From Diplosphaera chodatii (lineage: Eukaryota; Chlorophyta; Trebouxiophyceae; Prasiolales; Stichococcaceae), in assembly GCA_032358165.1 (NCBI GenBank), contig JAALGY010000015.1, forward strand, positions 2,542,001 to 2,606,000: a stretch of DNA of 64,000 bases, read 5' to 3'. The notes under the pieces were generated by a model. It did no database searches and had not been told where the DNA came from. It saw only the letters and a program-made list of their open reading frames with translations. Both the position numbers and the translations under genes were made by a program. The stretch's first letter is position 1; each line of letters begins with the position of its first letter. Below, in pieces: positions 43,749-58,100 of this stretch.

Positions 43749-46700
43749 TCAGCGGCACTTGTTGCGGTGCAGCGTCAGCATCGCCGCCACCGCGCTCAGC
43801 CGCCAGAAGGCGCCCAGCCCCAGCAGCACGCCCAGGCACCCCCAGAAGGCGTTGACGCTGTAGCCCAGGCCCTCTAGGTCGGCGCAGCGCGCCAGCAGCC
43901 ATACGCCTGGCAGAACCGTACGTCACACGACTCAAGCTTGACTGCATATGCATCAGGCTGTGCATTCGCAGTGTCCACCTTGAGAATGCTTGCTGAGTCT
44001 AGCCTCGTTCACTGCAAGATGGCCAGCACCGGAACTGGTGCAGTACATGATCAGCATATTGCACCAGTTGCAGCATGATCGACACACAGTGAACGAGGTG
44101 TGTCTGCTCAAGTCAACTGACACAGTCTGCTGCTGTTTCAGATAGCCACCCTCATGCACCAGATACGGTTTTGATCGCCCATGATGCGTTGCCTTTACAC
44201 CTGTGAGCCGCTCGGCTTCCGCGATGACGCAGGCCTCCAGGGCCCAGTGGGCGAAGCTGGCCTGCCACGCCAGCCACAGCAGCCCGCTCGAGTCCTTGGC
44301 GCGTGCCACCAGGGTCGACACCAGCGCCACAACAGCAGCCGCCAGCTGGCTGGGCCCCGACTCTAGTACCTGTGGAACAACCTTGGAATTCGTGTACTTT
44401 GCAATATTATTTAGGTCGAATTGTTGCTGTATCGAGTGACAGGTACGGCAGATGCTGCTTCGCTACAATACTGTCTGCTGAGTGTTGAGTACGGGAGCGC
44501 ATTGCCACTGCTGCAGTGCAATCCGATCACATCAGTGCGCATGCACCTGAGTCAGGAAGTAGGCCACACCCGTGGTGCAGTACGCCAGGCACACAGTCAC
44601 CAGGTACATGCGCCTGCATGTGCCACAAGCAGTTCACGGCAAAGATGTCAGCGCAGGTCTTGCAGATGTCACGCACTGTACGAAAACAAGTGTGCATGTG
44701 GGTAGCCCTTGAAGCTGCAAGCAGGCAGTGCAAGTAGGAACAGCATCCTTACCACAAGGCGGCCCGCGGCTGCGCAAAGGCGCAGTACATGACCAGGTAC
44801 AGCAGCGACCGCACGCATGTGCCGATGTGGCCAAAGGTGTCCAGCGCCGCAAAGTGCGCCAGCCTGGATGTGATATAACGATATAGAGCAGCTATCCCTC
44901 ACGAAGTATGGACAGTATGGTTCTCGCTACAGTTGGATGGCCCTACCAGTACACGGCATTTTCAAAAGTGTGTAAGGGAGAGCAGGTAGGGCAAGCTCGT
45001 TATCCAGCACAGGATCTTCTGGATGGCAGCAAGGCCACACATCTCAGTGTGAAGCCAGGATGACCATCAGACCAGATGCGATGCTGCAGCAGGGCAGGCA
45101 GCAAAAAGCAAAAAGTTATTGTCTTGCACACCTGTTGAGACCGGACGCCGCCTCCCTGTAGAACACGAGGCGCCCAACGCTGAAGGTACGCAGCCCCGCC
45201 ACCGTCGCCAGCAGCGCCACCGCGATGTTGTTGTAGTCCATCTGTGCGCATTCCAGCAGCAATGTACAAGCTGCAGCTTGTTGTTGCACTTGCAGATCTA
45301 TGACGCCAAGGATACAGGTCGAGGGCTTGAGCCGTGAGTGGCCAGTACGGGCATTGGTGAAGACAGCAGTCAATGCGCAGCGACGCTGCCACCACTGATC
45401 AGCTGTTGTCAAATCCCACGCAAGGAAGCGGGACACGGGCTTAGGATTGTTCAGGTGCTGCACATGTCGATCATGATCATCCAGCTGCGTCCGCCATTCC
45501 CATACAGGAACCACAGCCCGGCTGCAAGGAAGCCCAGGCCCGATATGGAAAGGCTCAACGTTGTCACTGGTCGAAACTGATCGACTGGAGGCCCCCAATT
45601 GGCTTATTGTCTTCTGCAGTTGCTGCAGGAACCAGGTGTTTGTGCACGCCTGTGATGCTGTTTAGGTCGATCAATCCATCAATGCACCTCCACGGTGAAG
45701 TGGCCCAGGCTGCCTCGTCCATGGTCCGAGATCGAACCGAGCGCCATGCCTGCTGCCATCAGAAGGAAGTTATCAGCATGTTTGCACAGATGTCGCTGTG
45801 TTTGCAGCTACTCCGCAGGCTGCTTGCCTGCACGCTGGCAGCTGACGCCTTCCAGCTGCCATCACTGAGACCCACACAGCCTGCAGTCGGCACTTTCACC
45901 AGCCTGATCGACCAAGCACAGCAGCTACATCCACGGATGCCAGCAGTTGTCGGACCACCTGTCAGCGCGAAGATGGCGTAGTCGGTGAAGACGGCGAGGG
46001 GCTCGCGCATGCGCTGCGTCACTGCGCGACCCAGGCACCAGCCGAACTGCCGCCAGAAGCCCGGCAGTGTGCGCTGCAACCACAGACGTCGATGCACTCA
46101 AACTGACCAGCATGCCCAGCTCACAACATGTCCTCCTGGCAGTTTGATGTTTGTTGCTTGGTGCTGCATCAGAGGACCACAGACCCAAGACCATGAACTC
46201 ATCCTGTTGCACCAACATTGAATAGTTGCTAGTGCTGCGACACCAGCCACACCGTTCAGAACGCGATGGGATTTGGAATTTGTGAGAATATACACGTGCA
46301 GCGAGTACCTGGGCTGCGGCCACCATCTTGGCATGGTGCAGGGGGATGGGCGCAGCCGAGCACGGCAGCAGCGTCTCCGCAGCAGCCACGGCCATATCGC
46401 CATGGCGCAGCGATAGCTTCTGCTTCACCTGCTGCAGCAGCTGCCTGTAAGGAACACAAACAGCAGCGCAGGTCATCACCAGTAGGCGGTCGAGTGCCAG
46501 CACATGGCAGCTGATCCATCCACAAACCTCAGGCAGGCGTCCTCACTGGGGCTGTGCACATGCAGCTGCCTTGCTTCTGTGCAAAGTGAAGATCCCCACA
46601 AACCCACTGCGCGGTGTGCGTCTCGGGACTGGGGCTGTCGGCTGCAACAGACTCCAGTAGCCACAGTGGCAGCAAGCAGTGGGCTTCTGTTAGATCTTTA

Positions 46701-49700
46701 AGCCGATTCTGCAACCTCGATGGGTGGATTGCACACACTGGCTTACCTGGCATCATCCACTTTGTCTGACACAGTGTCTGCAGCAGCGGCGCCCCAGCGG
46801 CGGGCGGTCGTCTTCAGGGCGCTGCCATCCTCAGCGTCAGAGCCGCTGCAGGCCCAGCTGCTGCAGCGCGAGCTGCGCCTGGATGACTCAGGGGAGGACG
46901 CGCCGCTCTGCATAGTATGAAGTCCTGCCTTGCAATTATGGCTTTCTGAGGAAATCTTGAAACTTGGCACTCTAAATATGGAGTGTGAGAGGCCGCAGGT
47001 GATTCACACCAGAGATGCTGATGGGATACGAAGCAGTAAGTGTTGAGAGTCATAATCCGTACTGCAGGGTGCATTGGCATAGCCTGACATTGCCAGAGGA
47101 CGTCATCGCTCAACTGGCAAAAGGTCTGTCGTCTGCAGACTTTTGCCTGCAGCTAATGGCAACCCGCTAGCATGTGTGTTCACAAGGCCTGTGCTGCTGT
47201 CTGTGTCATGCGGCCACACCCTTCGACAGGAGCGTCACAGGATGTGTCGGTGCAGCCCCAACATTTTCACTTTGTCACACGAGCCAGCAGTGATGCCCCA
47301 CCTCGTCTGCGGCCAGGGGGTCGGCGCCTGCGCAGCGCCGCGCCGCGCAGTGCGCCACCCACAGCGCCGCCAGGTCCGCGGGGCTGGTCCTGGTGCCGGT
47401 GGCCGAGCAGGGCCCCACCAGCCCGGTGATGATGTCCATGTACTCGTCTGCTGGGTTGGCCTGCGTAAGGACACGTTGAAGTTGCTGGACTGATGCGAGT
47501 GGCGCTGGCAACTGTGTTGATGGCGGGATGAACCGTGCAGAAGTGCAGTTCTCACTGCTCTTCGTGCAGCAGGCGCCTGATGTGTATTCAACGAGCCAGT
47601 CATCCTCGGGCACGTCAGCTGCTACAATCTGCTCTCAGGTACTTGCTTGTATTTCATATAGTTGTTGCTGTATGGAGCTACGGTCACTAAAACATATTTA
47701 GCCATACCTGCTCGGGAAGCCGGAAGCCGACGGACTCGAAGTAGGCCTGCACGTGCGCCTGCTGCCCGTAGTACACGGTGCGCCCCCCGCGCCCCAGCAG
47801 CAGCAGGTCGTCAAGACCGGCAAACAGCTGCGCGCCCGGCTGGTGGATGACCGCCGCCACCGTGACGCCCAGGTGCGCCACCTACCACAAAACCCCCTAT
47901 TCTCGACAATCATATTGTATGAAAGACGCTTATTTTCGTCAAACAAGGTTTTGGTATGGTTTGTGTGCGCAGGTTGCTAGGACAGGTTTGTAAGGCAGCG
48001 GATGCCACAGACCGTCATCAGTGTATCAGCACCACACACACCAGCAGCTGCTGGACCCGACCAAGGGTTTCATCCGCACCGCTTGCAGGGCTGCAAATGA
48101 GCGCCTTGGCAGCACCCAGCAGCTGCATACTCAATAACGACACATGCATCTGCTGCTCACTTGGTATGTCCTAAAGTAGACAGTCACTCACTCGCTGCAT
48201 GGCTGCCATCACCAGGCGTGAGGCTGTCGAGTCCAGCCCCGATGTTGGCTCATCTGCATTCCCATGATCACCACACCATTTCTCACTCTCACTCCCACTT
48301 TGTTGCCATACATTGCTGACCACAAGAAAATGCATGTGCACCGTTCTTTGCCATTGGCAACACCCTTGAACGGTAGGTGCCTCACTTGAGTGCAGCAATA
48401 GTGGCGCTTGACCAACAGTCGTGTAGCAAGCCAATACGGTAGCAGAGCGACTTCAGGGTGTCAGCACCATCTGTCAACACCACAGTAGTGGCGCATTCGC
48501 GTATAATTGCTGGCGCTGCGCCCACCCAGGAGCAGCAGGGCAGGGGCAGCGACCAGCTCCAGTCCCAGGTTGACGCGCTTGCGCTGGCCGCCCGATATGC
48601 CGCGCGCCCCGCCGTCCCCCACCACCTGCCCCCGCACATCCTCCAGCTGCAGCACCTGCAGATCATGTGTGCCTAAGCTGTAAGGTAACAAGCTGAGGCT
48701 CAGCTGCCAGTAGGGCTGTCACGTGCTTACGCAGATCCTCCTGGTACCGCACCTGCCCTTACAGACCCTCCAGCTGCACCACACCACTTTTAAGACGCAA
48801 GGATTCATGGCACATGTTTAGTGCGTGGTCTGCACAGATCTGCCAGTGCAGCACATGTGCACTGCCTCCAGTAGCTGTCTGGCTCTGTATGGTGACGATA
48901 AAATGGCGTCACGTGCTACAATGCAGCACGCCCAGATGATCAACAGCAGCGCCAAATAGCCATGGCAAGGTGATCCTGCAACTTGAGACTTCACCCTTTC
49001 TCTGCATATGCCTTTGATTCTTGACGCCCCAGCTTTCCTGGATGCCTTTGAACATGCAAGCTGCAGGGCATCAGAGGATTGGCAGCATTGGCTGTCGTCA
49101 GGACTCCGAGGTAGGTGACCCAGGGTGGTCTTCAAATGCCCTGAGCATTGGATCAGGGTGATGCATGTGCACATGTCCCAGCCCATCTAGCACCAAGGCA
49201 ATCTCCTGGCGAATTTTCCTAAAAGATGAGCAGGTGCAAATCATCAACAGTGTGCAGCCTGTAACTCAGGTTGACATCCACATGATGTCACCTGCTATCA
49301 TCTACCAAGCTGGCGACATTCCCTGACAGAGACCACCACATATATGTGTCCTGATGTACAGCTCACCTTGATGGCGCGGTCGACGTGGCGGGCGTGGTCG
49401 GCACGGTGCGCCGCTGCCGGCAGCCGCACCCGCGCAGAGAACAGCAGCAGCTCCTCCACCGTCATGTCCGACAGCATGATGTCGTCCTGCGGCACGTAGC
49501 CCATCACCTGCAAAGATGAACAAATTGCTGGCAGGATGGTGCACACTTGCAGATCGGTTTCCGGCACGGTTGCCAGCATTTGCACAGCAAGTAGGGGTTT
49601 TTCACATTGTGGAGTACAAAACTTGCATGCGTGTAGGCAATCAATATCCTTGGCTTGCTGCCACAGGTGCTCACGCCCTACACCACACGCTGCTGCAGGC

Positions 49701-52700
49701 AGAAGGTCTTCTGGCAGAGGATAATCTCGACGTCTGAAGCCATGTCTCACTGGTGACTGACATTTGACAAAATTGCCGTATTGCGCACCCTCTTGTAGCG
49801 GTCCAGTCGGTCGAGGCAGCCATTGATGTATACCCTGCCAGTAACGCTACCATATGACGCCTTGCCAGCCAGCGCGCACAGCAGGCTGGTCTTGCCTGCA
49901 TGTGCACTACAGAATGCTGGTGCCCAGGGTGTAAAGAACGGTTCGTCGAGTCATGTGCAGCGTCAGGCAGGTGGGTCGTGCTTGGCCAGCTGCACCTGAA
50001 GTGTAGCTACTCTGATCAGAACCCATACAGCTTACTTCACATCTGTCCTGCATACGGCTGCATGACGGAACAGCAAATGGCTCATGGTAATACCTGCGCC
50101 GGATGGGCCCATGATGGCGGTGAGGCGCGCCGCCTTCATGCCGCCGGTCACCCCCTGCAGCACACGCGCCCCCTTGCGCCCCCGCAGCTTCAGGCCAAGG
50201 TTGCAGAAGTCCACCTCCAGCCGCAGCCTGTGCAGCACAATCATAATTGATCAGTGCGCAACTCCAGCAGTCAGGACGGCAGCCGTAGTGCATGTTGTCC
50301 ACCATCTTCTGTGCTACTGCATGACGCGGCCCTTGCACAGCCAGGATGCAGATGCTAGTGGCGTTGTCAGATGTATCAGCGAAACAGCATTGCAGATGTG
50401 CCCTTTCTGTTCCAATGCTGGCAGCGTTTCAAGCCATACAAGACGGGCAGAACATCCATCAGGCAGGCCTGGGCGCTGCTGGCATTTGTGTCAGTGCCCA
50501 GCTTGCACCGGGACATGCACCAGAGGTTCCGTTGTGAAAAAGGCACTCCGTCACCCGCTGGGGCCGCTGTTCAGGCTGCTCAGGCGCGGGGACGTGAGTA
50601 CACAGGACGACGCCTGGATGTTGTACGCTCTGCTGTGGCCACCGGGCTTTGGTTCCCCAGATGGCAACGCATACCTGGCAAGCCAATACACGACCATCGC
50701 AGCTATCAGTCAGGTATCAATGTGTTTGTGTTCGGCTTGCTTTCTGCTGCAGGGCTGCTGTAGTCAGGGTACTGCGACGGACTGCATGAGCAGCCTCACC
50801 CATCGTCAGTGTCTGACAAGTAGTCAGGTACAGGTGCTGCGCCGTCACCAGATGCGCTTGGACCGTCAAAGGCCGCCCAAACAGGTGCTGCTGAAGCGCC
50901 ATCTGCCTTGCGGCTCAGCAGGGCAAGCCGCAGCTTTTTGTTATCCGCCCTGCACAGCAGAGGTGTACGATGTTCCGTCAGAGCACGCATGTGGAGCACA
51001 TCTGAAGGTGGAGGTACGAGCATCTCTGCAATCTTGGTCTGGTATGCAGCTGCTGGCTATGACTACCCATGACTACATGCGTTCTCTGAGACCGAAGTCG
51101 ATGCTGAAGAGGTTGTGAGGTTGCACGACAACGAAGCCGCATCACCTGCTGGCTTGCGGCATGATCTCGCCGGTGGCAGGAGCCTCTGCAGCAGTCGCGG
51201 TGCGAGAACAGGGCAAGGCGTCCCCGTCAGAGGATCGCGTCAGCTCCACGTCTGCCCCATCAGCTGATTCCTGAACAGCAAGCTGCTTGGCCGCCCTCAG
51301 CACGGCACCCCAAGGGCAAATGCCATGCCAACAATGGCAGCCTGCTGCCATACTTTCTTGGAGGATATGCATGAAGCCAGGCGCACCTTCCTGATACTAT
51401 CAGCCGCCGCCTGCATGAAGGTGGCAGTACTGAGGCTGTGCACCGTGACCGCCTCCCGCTCGGCAGCCCGCACAGCCCAGCCGGCACGCACGCGCTGCGC
51501 CCAGCGCCACACCGCCCAGATGCCCCACAGCAGCAGGAACAGGATCGCATCCGAAGACGTGCCACCTGCACGGCACGTGCAAATCTGATCTGCAGAACAT
51601 TTGCAAAAGTGAGCAGCTTTTGCAGATGGTCTGGGCCCTTCACGTTGCAAAGGTAGGATGCTTTCGCACGTTGAATGGCGCCCTCTACAGCATGACGATG
51701 CTTGATGGCAGCTGACATTACACTTGCTTGCTTACCGTCGCTGCTGATAGATCTGCCCTGAAAGCAGCTTTCAAATGGCCGAACAGCTGGTCTGTTTGCA
51801 TGCTCCCGCAGTACTCGGAGAATACGATGCACTGCTAGTGCACCTGCAGTGTTACCAGACGGTGCGTCTGCTCCAGCGGGACAGCGCATCAGCGGTGGGC
51901 AGCGCACCGGTCTGCTGCTGCCGCGGCGGCAGTAGTAGCCCCTGGGGCACAGCGCCTGTGGCGCACGGATCATGTGCAAAAGGCTCAATGGGATTGGTCA
52001 CAGGGGTGGAGCTGAACAGGCATGCAGTACCATATGTGCCTTTAGTTTGGTGGCTCTTTAGGATGCAAGATCGTTTCATCAGCAGGAGGGCGGAAGCAAA
52101 GACGGGAAACCACTAGCTGAGGTGGTAACGTGTCCTCACTGCTTTGCTCAACTGCTGTCCAGTGGACCGTTTTATAAAGTCAGGTTTGGTGTTTGCACAT
52201 GAGGTGGTATGCTTGCAGCTCGAGTCCGTCTGTGTCCAGGTTTCTTGCACCTTGGCTGTGACATTGGGGCAGTAGTAGCCCGGGTCGCAGTAGATGGTGC
52301 CGCTGCCGGCGGCCCAGTGCATGAGCGGGAAGGCGTCGGTGGCGGGCTCCGCCGTCCACTTGTCGGCGCCGCCGCACCCCAGCTGCGCACGCTCCTTGTA
52401 TGCGTATGGTGCGCACCACCTGACAAGAAACATTCAAACTCAGATCATAGAATTTGATAGATGTAGACCTGCTTGCCCACATGTTGTTGTCATGGTGCAG
52501 CGTCACATGTAGAAGGTGTCGCGAGGTATCAGGACGCTGCGCAGATCAACTGGCTGCAGCATAGGTTTGAGGAGCTGTCCTGACGCACTTGTCATCCAAG
52601 TGCTGCCAGTCGGCGCGTTCAAATGACGCCGGCGGTGCAGCCGGTACTGCCCTGCATACAAGCACAGCTAATGCCTATGAGCCCATTCAGCAGACAATGC

Positions 52701-54364
52701 GATAAGGTTCTGAGGAAGCAGGACGGTAAGTGGTTATATGAAAAACCTACTGCTTGTCACCTGCGGCAGTAGGCGCCCAGGGGGCATGGCATCATGCACG
52801 TCAGTGCTGGGGGGCAGAAGTAGCCGTCGCAGCAGGGGTGTGGCTCCTGTGTGTGTGTGTGAAGAAATGCGTTGTACCAGTGCGTGAGTCTTCTGCCAAA
52901 GCTGAGCTGACATCGTTTGCCCACCATCACTGAGCATCTAGAGACATGCGGGGGCACCTGCTGTGCTGGCGGGACAGCTGATTGCAGCAGAAGGGCGCCC
53001 GGCAGCTGCGCTGCCAGTTCCCTGCCACCAACTTGGTTACTCGACCCGTTTACATTGCTGCGCTTGTCTGCAGTCATGGCGCTGATCAGCGGCATGCTGC
53101 GACCGGCTGGGGCCGCCGCACTGGCAGCATCGAAGAAGCCTGGGCCGCAGGCTGCTGCGGCGGTGCCGGCCCGGCAGGCGGCGGTGTTGGGCACCTTCTC
53201 CGGGTTGTCAGTCCGCAGGATGTACTGCAGGCGAGGGGAACGATACATCATCCCCCGCCCAGCAGCATGTTGTATCCCTCTCTCTTGCAATGCTCTTGTA
53301 ATGCCGAGCAAAGGAGCGGGGTTCAAGAGCGTGCATATAAAATGCAGCATGCATGCAAATCCTTGCAGGCCGCCGCGCCAGTGCAGCGACACAGACAATG
53401 CAAGCGCCCTGCAAGAGGCGTGCATACCCTGTAGTATATGTCAAGCTCTGGCGGCGTGCACAGGCGCCCCTTCACGATGGTGTCGTTGCCGCACACCGGG
53501 CCCTGGCGCGGGTCGGGCGCCGCCAGCCGGAAGCTGTCCGTCAGCAGCCCAATCATGGGCTTCGGATTGCGCCTGTAGGTGATCGGATGATCAAATGATG
53601 TGTCTGTCACATCGTCAGAGATGCTGCCACAACCCTGCAATGAAGTCCGCATGCACTCGTAGACAACGACCAGGTGGCTTTGTGACATTCATCTCAAGCA
53701 GATATCATGGAGCCATCGAATGCACCAACGACGACGTTGGTGAATGCTCAGGCGCCGTGATCACGGCTTGGGATAATTGCAGTATGCGATCTGCAGCGTC
53801 GATTCTTATCAAGCAAACGCATAATCCTACTGCGCTTGACCCCTGTTGCTACAGCCTTGCAGCCCGTGGAGCGGATTGTGTTGCTGCACTTTCCTAGAGA
53901 ACGAACCAATCTCCACTTACATGTGGTGCTGTACATACATTACCTGCTGCCGCCCAGGCAGAAGGCGGCCTGGTGGCCGCCGCCGTCCCAGATGGTCTGC
54001 AGCGTCTGCCGCCACGCATCTGACGGGCCGCTGTGCAGCTGCTGCAGCGCGGAGTGCACCGCCACCACCGACGCCCGCGGGTCCTGCAAAGGTTTGGTCA
54101 CCATGTCGATGCCAGGTGGTGTCGGAGTGCGACGGCATGCACACACATGCAGCACAAATGCAGATGCTTTTTTGCCAACCTCTCAGTGCCCCTATGCCTA
54201 ATGTACACAGCGTCATAACACAGCAGGTGCGTTGCGCTCACCTTAACTCCGACCAGCCACGCCGGGCGCACTGCTGCTACCCCAATGTCGGCCTGGCTGG
54301 CTGCCAGGATCAAACAGGCATGCAGGACGGCGCCTGACAATCGATTGACGGCCATCTGGACCAT
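43749..54364 (-). CDS. ABCG half-transporter with cysteine-rich N-terminal ectodomain
   Basis: A membrane ATP-driven exporter resembling the plant ABCG24/ABCG28 group. ATG at 54364 starts [20 protein letters not shown], a signal peptide. The ectodomain carries [14 protein letters not shown] (near 53450), [23 protein letters not shown] and [19 protein letters not shown] (near 51920), the paired-Cys repeats of that group. A membrane segment, [13 protein letters not shown] (near 51530), precedes the ATPase: GPSGAGKTS (Walker A, split by an intron near 50090-49895), [35 protein letters not shown] (signature), [13 protein letters not shown] (Walker B, split near 48520-48260) and [12 protein letters not shown] (H-loop). 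The membrane domain occupies about 46100-43750, with [11 protein letters not shown] near 45150, and ends [13 protein letters not shown] at 43751-43749. It has many introns; borders in the ectodomain and between 46500 and 47250 are approximate. The substrate is unknown. Confidence 0.9.
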
Positions 54365-55159
54365 TCTTTAGAAACAAGCCTTGAACGAAGTCATTGCAAT
54401 TGAAGAAAAGCGTCGCGCATAACGGCAATCTTAGAATTTGTCACTGCATGCGTGCAGCCTGAATGACTTCATGACATCGACACAGCCAGTCCAGCTACGC
54501 TTTCATATCGTTCTGTCGCTCTTATGTTGAGCTTATAAGGGTCACGCGGACAATACAATGGTCGTGAGCTCGTCTGCACCCCCGGCGTTGCACCTGGCTT
54601 TTGGGCGACCCGAGAGCGGGACCCAAGCACGTGTTGCTGCATTTGAGTCCCAGGCACTCGGCTGCCAAGCTGTGCAGTGCCCGCCATAGTGGGCGGCACA
54701 ACTTGCTGTTGATCTGCGAGACACTAGTAGATGCTGCCTGCGTGAGGCCTGGCGGCGCTGATGCGCGAGGTTGCGTGAGTGGGGACTTGGCATCAGGCTA
54801 GGAGCAGCACAGGTCCTGCAAACGCAAGATTTTGCCACAGATGCTAATCTGAGTGCAGTATGCGTAATGCTGATCTTGTGCGCAATGAACAGCGCAGAAC
54901 GCTCCTTAGATGTGTCCTGTCGCCTAGCTTGAGCACGTGATGCATCTTGAGTGCTCTCTTCTGATCCTGTGCAACATGCTCTGCCTGGCAACAACACCCA
55001 TGCAGGACGAGCAGCCACATAAGCTACACGCGACCCAGTCGTTCCCCTTGCATACGCGCACTGACTGAGTATAGTGTCCCAACTCTGGCGCAGGTTGTGC
55101 CTTCCAGGACCGCAGCTGTGAACCTGACGGCCCGACGTTGACACACCGCCCTGCGCAGC
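54365..55159. promoter_or_regulatory. Spacer between divergent ABCG and SF1 genes
   Basis: Nearly 800 bp between start codons facing apart; it must include both promoters. The long reverse frame in it (54542-55144) is Arg/Ser/Ala-rich with no motif and is probably chance. Confidence 0.4.
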
Positions 55160-58100
55160 ATGCGCACCAGACGGACGCGAGCCTCCGCGAAGGAGGAGGA
55201 GGATGCGGAAGCAGCAGCAGCCGTCGCTGCGGTGGAAGCGGTGCAGGCAGTCGGCGTGACGCCGGCTGCTCTGGCGGATGCAGCCATGATCGTCGACGCC
55301 GCGGTCGACCAGCCTGCTGCACCGGCCGCAGCGGGGAACTCGGACGCAGCTGATGCTGCGGCAGCAGAACCAGCTCCGGATGCTGGAGGCGTGCCAGTGG
55401 ATCCAGGGGCAGGCGCAGGGGAGTCAACAGGGGTGCCAACCTCAGCGCCGCAGCAGCCGGCTGATGAGCCAGCAGCAGAGATGGCGGCAGTGCCGCCGCC
55501 AGGGGGTCAGGAGGCCACCATCCCGGCGGCAAAGGCTGACGATGTGCCGCCAAGCCAGCAGGCGACAGGCACCACGACGGTCACAGCTGCGACCGCCGGC
55601 GCTGCACAGGTTGGTGGCACTTGGGCTTCCATCAGTCTGAGTTGGATCGTGCCGCATCGTCCCAAACTGTGTTGCCTGTGAACATGTACATGGCCAGACA
55701 GAACATCCTTGATGGAAGGGCTGCTCATGGCAACAGACTTGTGGTCCTTTCCAGGCGTCGCTGGGCAACAGGCCGCCGCAACCAGCGTCCGATTTGCTCC
55801 AGCCGGCAGGCGCGACACCGGGTGGCGACCCGCTGCAACAGCAGGCGGAGGCTGCCACTCGGACAGCAGGCATCACACCGGCAGCCGAGACACCCGCCCC
55901 AGCCGCAGTGCATGGGCAGCCGGCGGATATTCCTGCCGCTGACCCCCAGGCACCCCAATCTGCAGACGCCACTCCGGCAGCAAATGGGCCCGCTGCTCCG
56001 GCTGCAGCGCCAGCGCCTGGTGCCGCGACCGGCGAGCAGCCTGCAGCCGATGGCACACCGGCGCCGCCGAAGCGCAAGCGGCGCTCGAAGTGGGACACCA
56101 CAGCCGACGCGACGCCGGTCCCCGCTGCGGCGGCAGCCACACCGCCAGTGGCAGACACTGGCATCCCGGGGCTGGCCAACGGCTCTGCAGCGCTGCCTGG
56201 GCCGCCCGATGCAGGCACGGGCACACCTGCCCCCGCGCTTCCAGCTGGAACCCCAGGTGAGCTGTATTCGCATATGAGGCAGCCTGATATGCAGCCACTG
56301 CCAGTTGCTGCTGGCAGGATGAGCGCCTTCCATGCATACACGGTAACCCTTGTGTGGTCAACACACAGCATCACCTGGGTGTGCAGGCGTGCTGCCGACG
56401 CTACCGGTGGTCACGCCATTCGTGCGCAAGCGTGGCGCCGCGCGGTGGGGCCCCATCCCCGGCACAGAGCCAAAGGCGGATGCGGAGGATGCGGCAGGAA
56501 CTCCAGAGGGGCAGCCACCCAAGAAGAAGCGCAAGTCCAGGTGCAGCTGCTGACCTGTATACACAGTTGCTTTGAGCAACAGATGCATGTCACATGAGGC
56601 AACAGGGCCCGCTTGTGGTGACGCCACCACCTGCATGCTTGGAGGCTCATACCGTCGCTCTGTGGCAGGTGGGAGACTGCGGAGGACACGTCCATGGCGC
56701 TCACGAAGCTCACGCCAGGCGGCGTCCCGGAGCAGCTCATCCTGCCGGGCAACATCGTGGTATGTGTTGCAATCATATACCGGTTGGATGTCATCGCCAT
56801 GTCACAACCTGTCTCAAATGTGTCAACTTGCTGTTTGGGCAGAGACACACAGGCACAAAGCACAGCGCAGCTTTGTGCGGCTCCTGCGCCTCTCCATTCC
56901 AGATCACCCAATGCTTGCTCATCGCGCCAGCCACCTGCGCAGGTGCGGCTGCCGAGCACGATGACGGGGCTGCCGGACCGCAGCTCCGACCCAGAGGTGG
57001 CCGCCATTCAGGACGAGCTGGAGGACCTGAACAAGCGGCTGCAGACCGGCGAGCTCAACATCCCGCCGGAAGGGGAGCGCTCCCCCTCGCCCGAGCCCAT
57101 CTATGACAGGTGGGCTGTTGCATGGGCATCACAGCCTTTGCTCCACGTGTCCTGGGCAGCAGCTGCAGAGTGTCAGGCTGGTGCGAAGCCCACTGCATGC
57201 ATTGCTTTCACACGGCATCACTCGTTTCCAGAGGAGTTGAGCAGGGCTGGGTTACATCGCGGCACTCATACTGCAGGAACGGCATCCGGCAGAACACGCG
57301 GGACATGCGGGTGAAGGAGCGGATGACCACCCGGCGGCAGGAGCTGGTGGAGGAGATGATCAAGCGGGACCCCCTGTACCGCCCGCCCGCCGACTACAGG
57401 TGCGGACCTGCATGCTCCTGGTACCAGGTCGCTCTTGGCACTCTGCTTGGTGCTGCTCTCACGGCATCTCCAAGGCTTGTCATTCTGCATCTGTGTACCT
57501 GTTGCTTGCATTGTGTGGCGACATTGAAGATGGCTAAGGCTCGACTGTACTTGTATGCTGCAGGCCGGCCAAGAAGTGGAAGAAGATCTGGATCCCGCAG
57601 AAGGAGTACCCGGGCACCAACTTCATCGGCCTCATCATTGGGCCCCGCGGCAACACCCAGAAGCGCATGCAGCGGTGCGCTGTGCCCTCTGCCAGCGGGG
57701 CCATTCACATATGCCTTCTGACCTACTCTCTCATGCCGTCACTTGGTGTTCTGTGTGCTGCGGGTGTCAAGTGTGGTCATGGCATCAAGGTCAAGCTGCC
57801 CAACTGGCATTGATGTAGTTGCTGCCACGTGAACCCCCGAAGCATGGTGCGCCGCAACATGCAGCAATGTCAAGCTTCATCGAGACACTCGCTTGACCCT
57901 TTGGGCACGCTTGAGCAGGGAGACGAACACGAAGATCGCGATCCGGGGGCGCGGCAGCGTGAAGGAGGGCGCGGCGCGGGACCCGCGCAACGACTACGGG
58001 GAGGACGAGGAGCTGCACGTCCTCATCACCGGCGACAAGCAGACCGACGTGCGGCTGCCCCTCCCTTGGCCTGCCTGCATCTAGTCGGCCAATGCGGTTG

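Noticed and set aside
50084..51118. 344-codon forward frame
   Set aside because: It lies opposite ABCG exons that carry clear ATPase and ectodomain motifs.
55442..56374. 310-codon reverse-strand frame rich in Ala, Gly and Cys
   Set aside because: It is the mirror of the Ala/Pro-rich SF1 N-terminal exons and has no family features.
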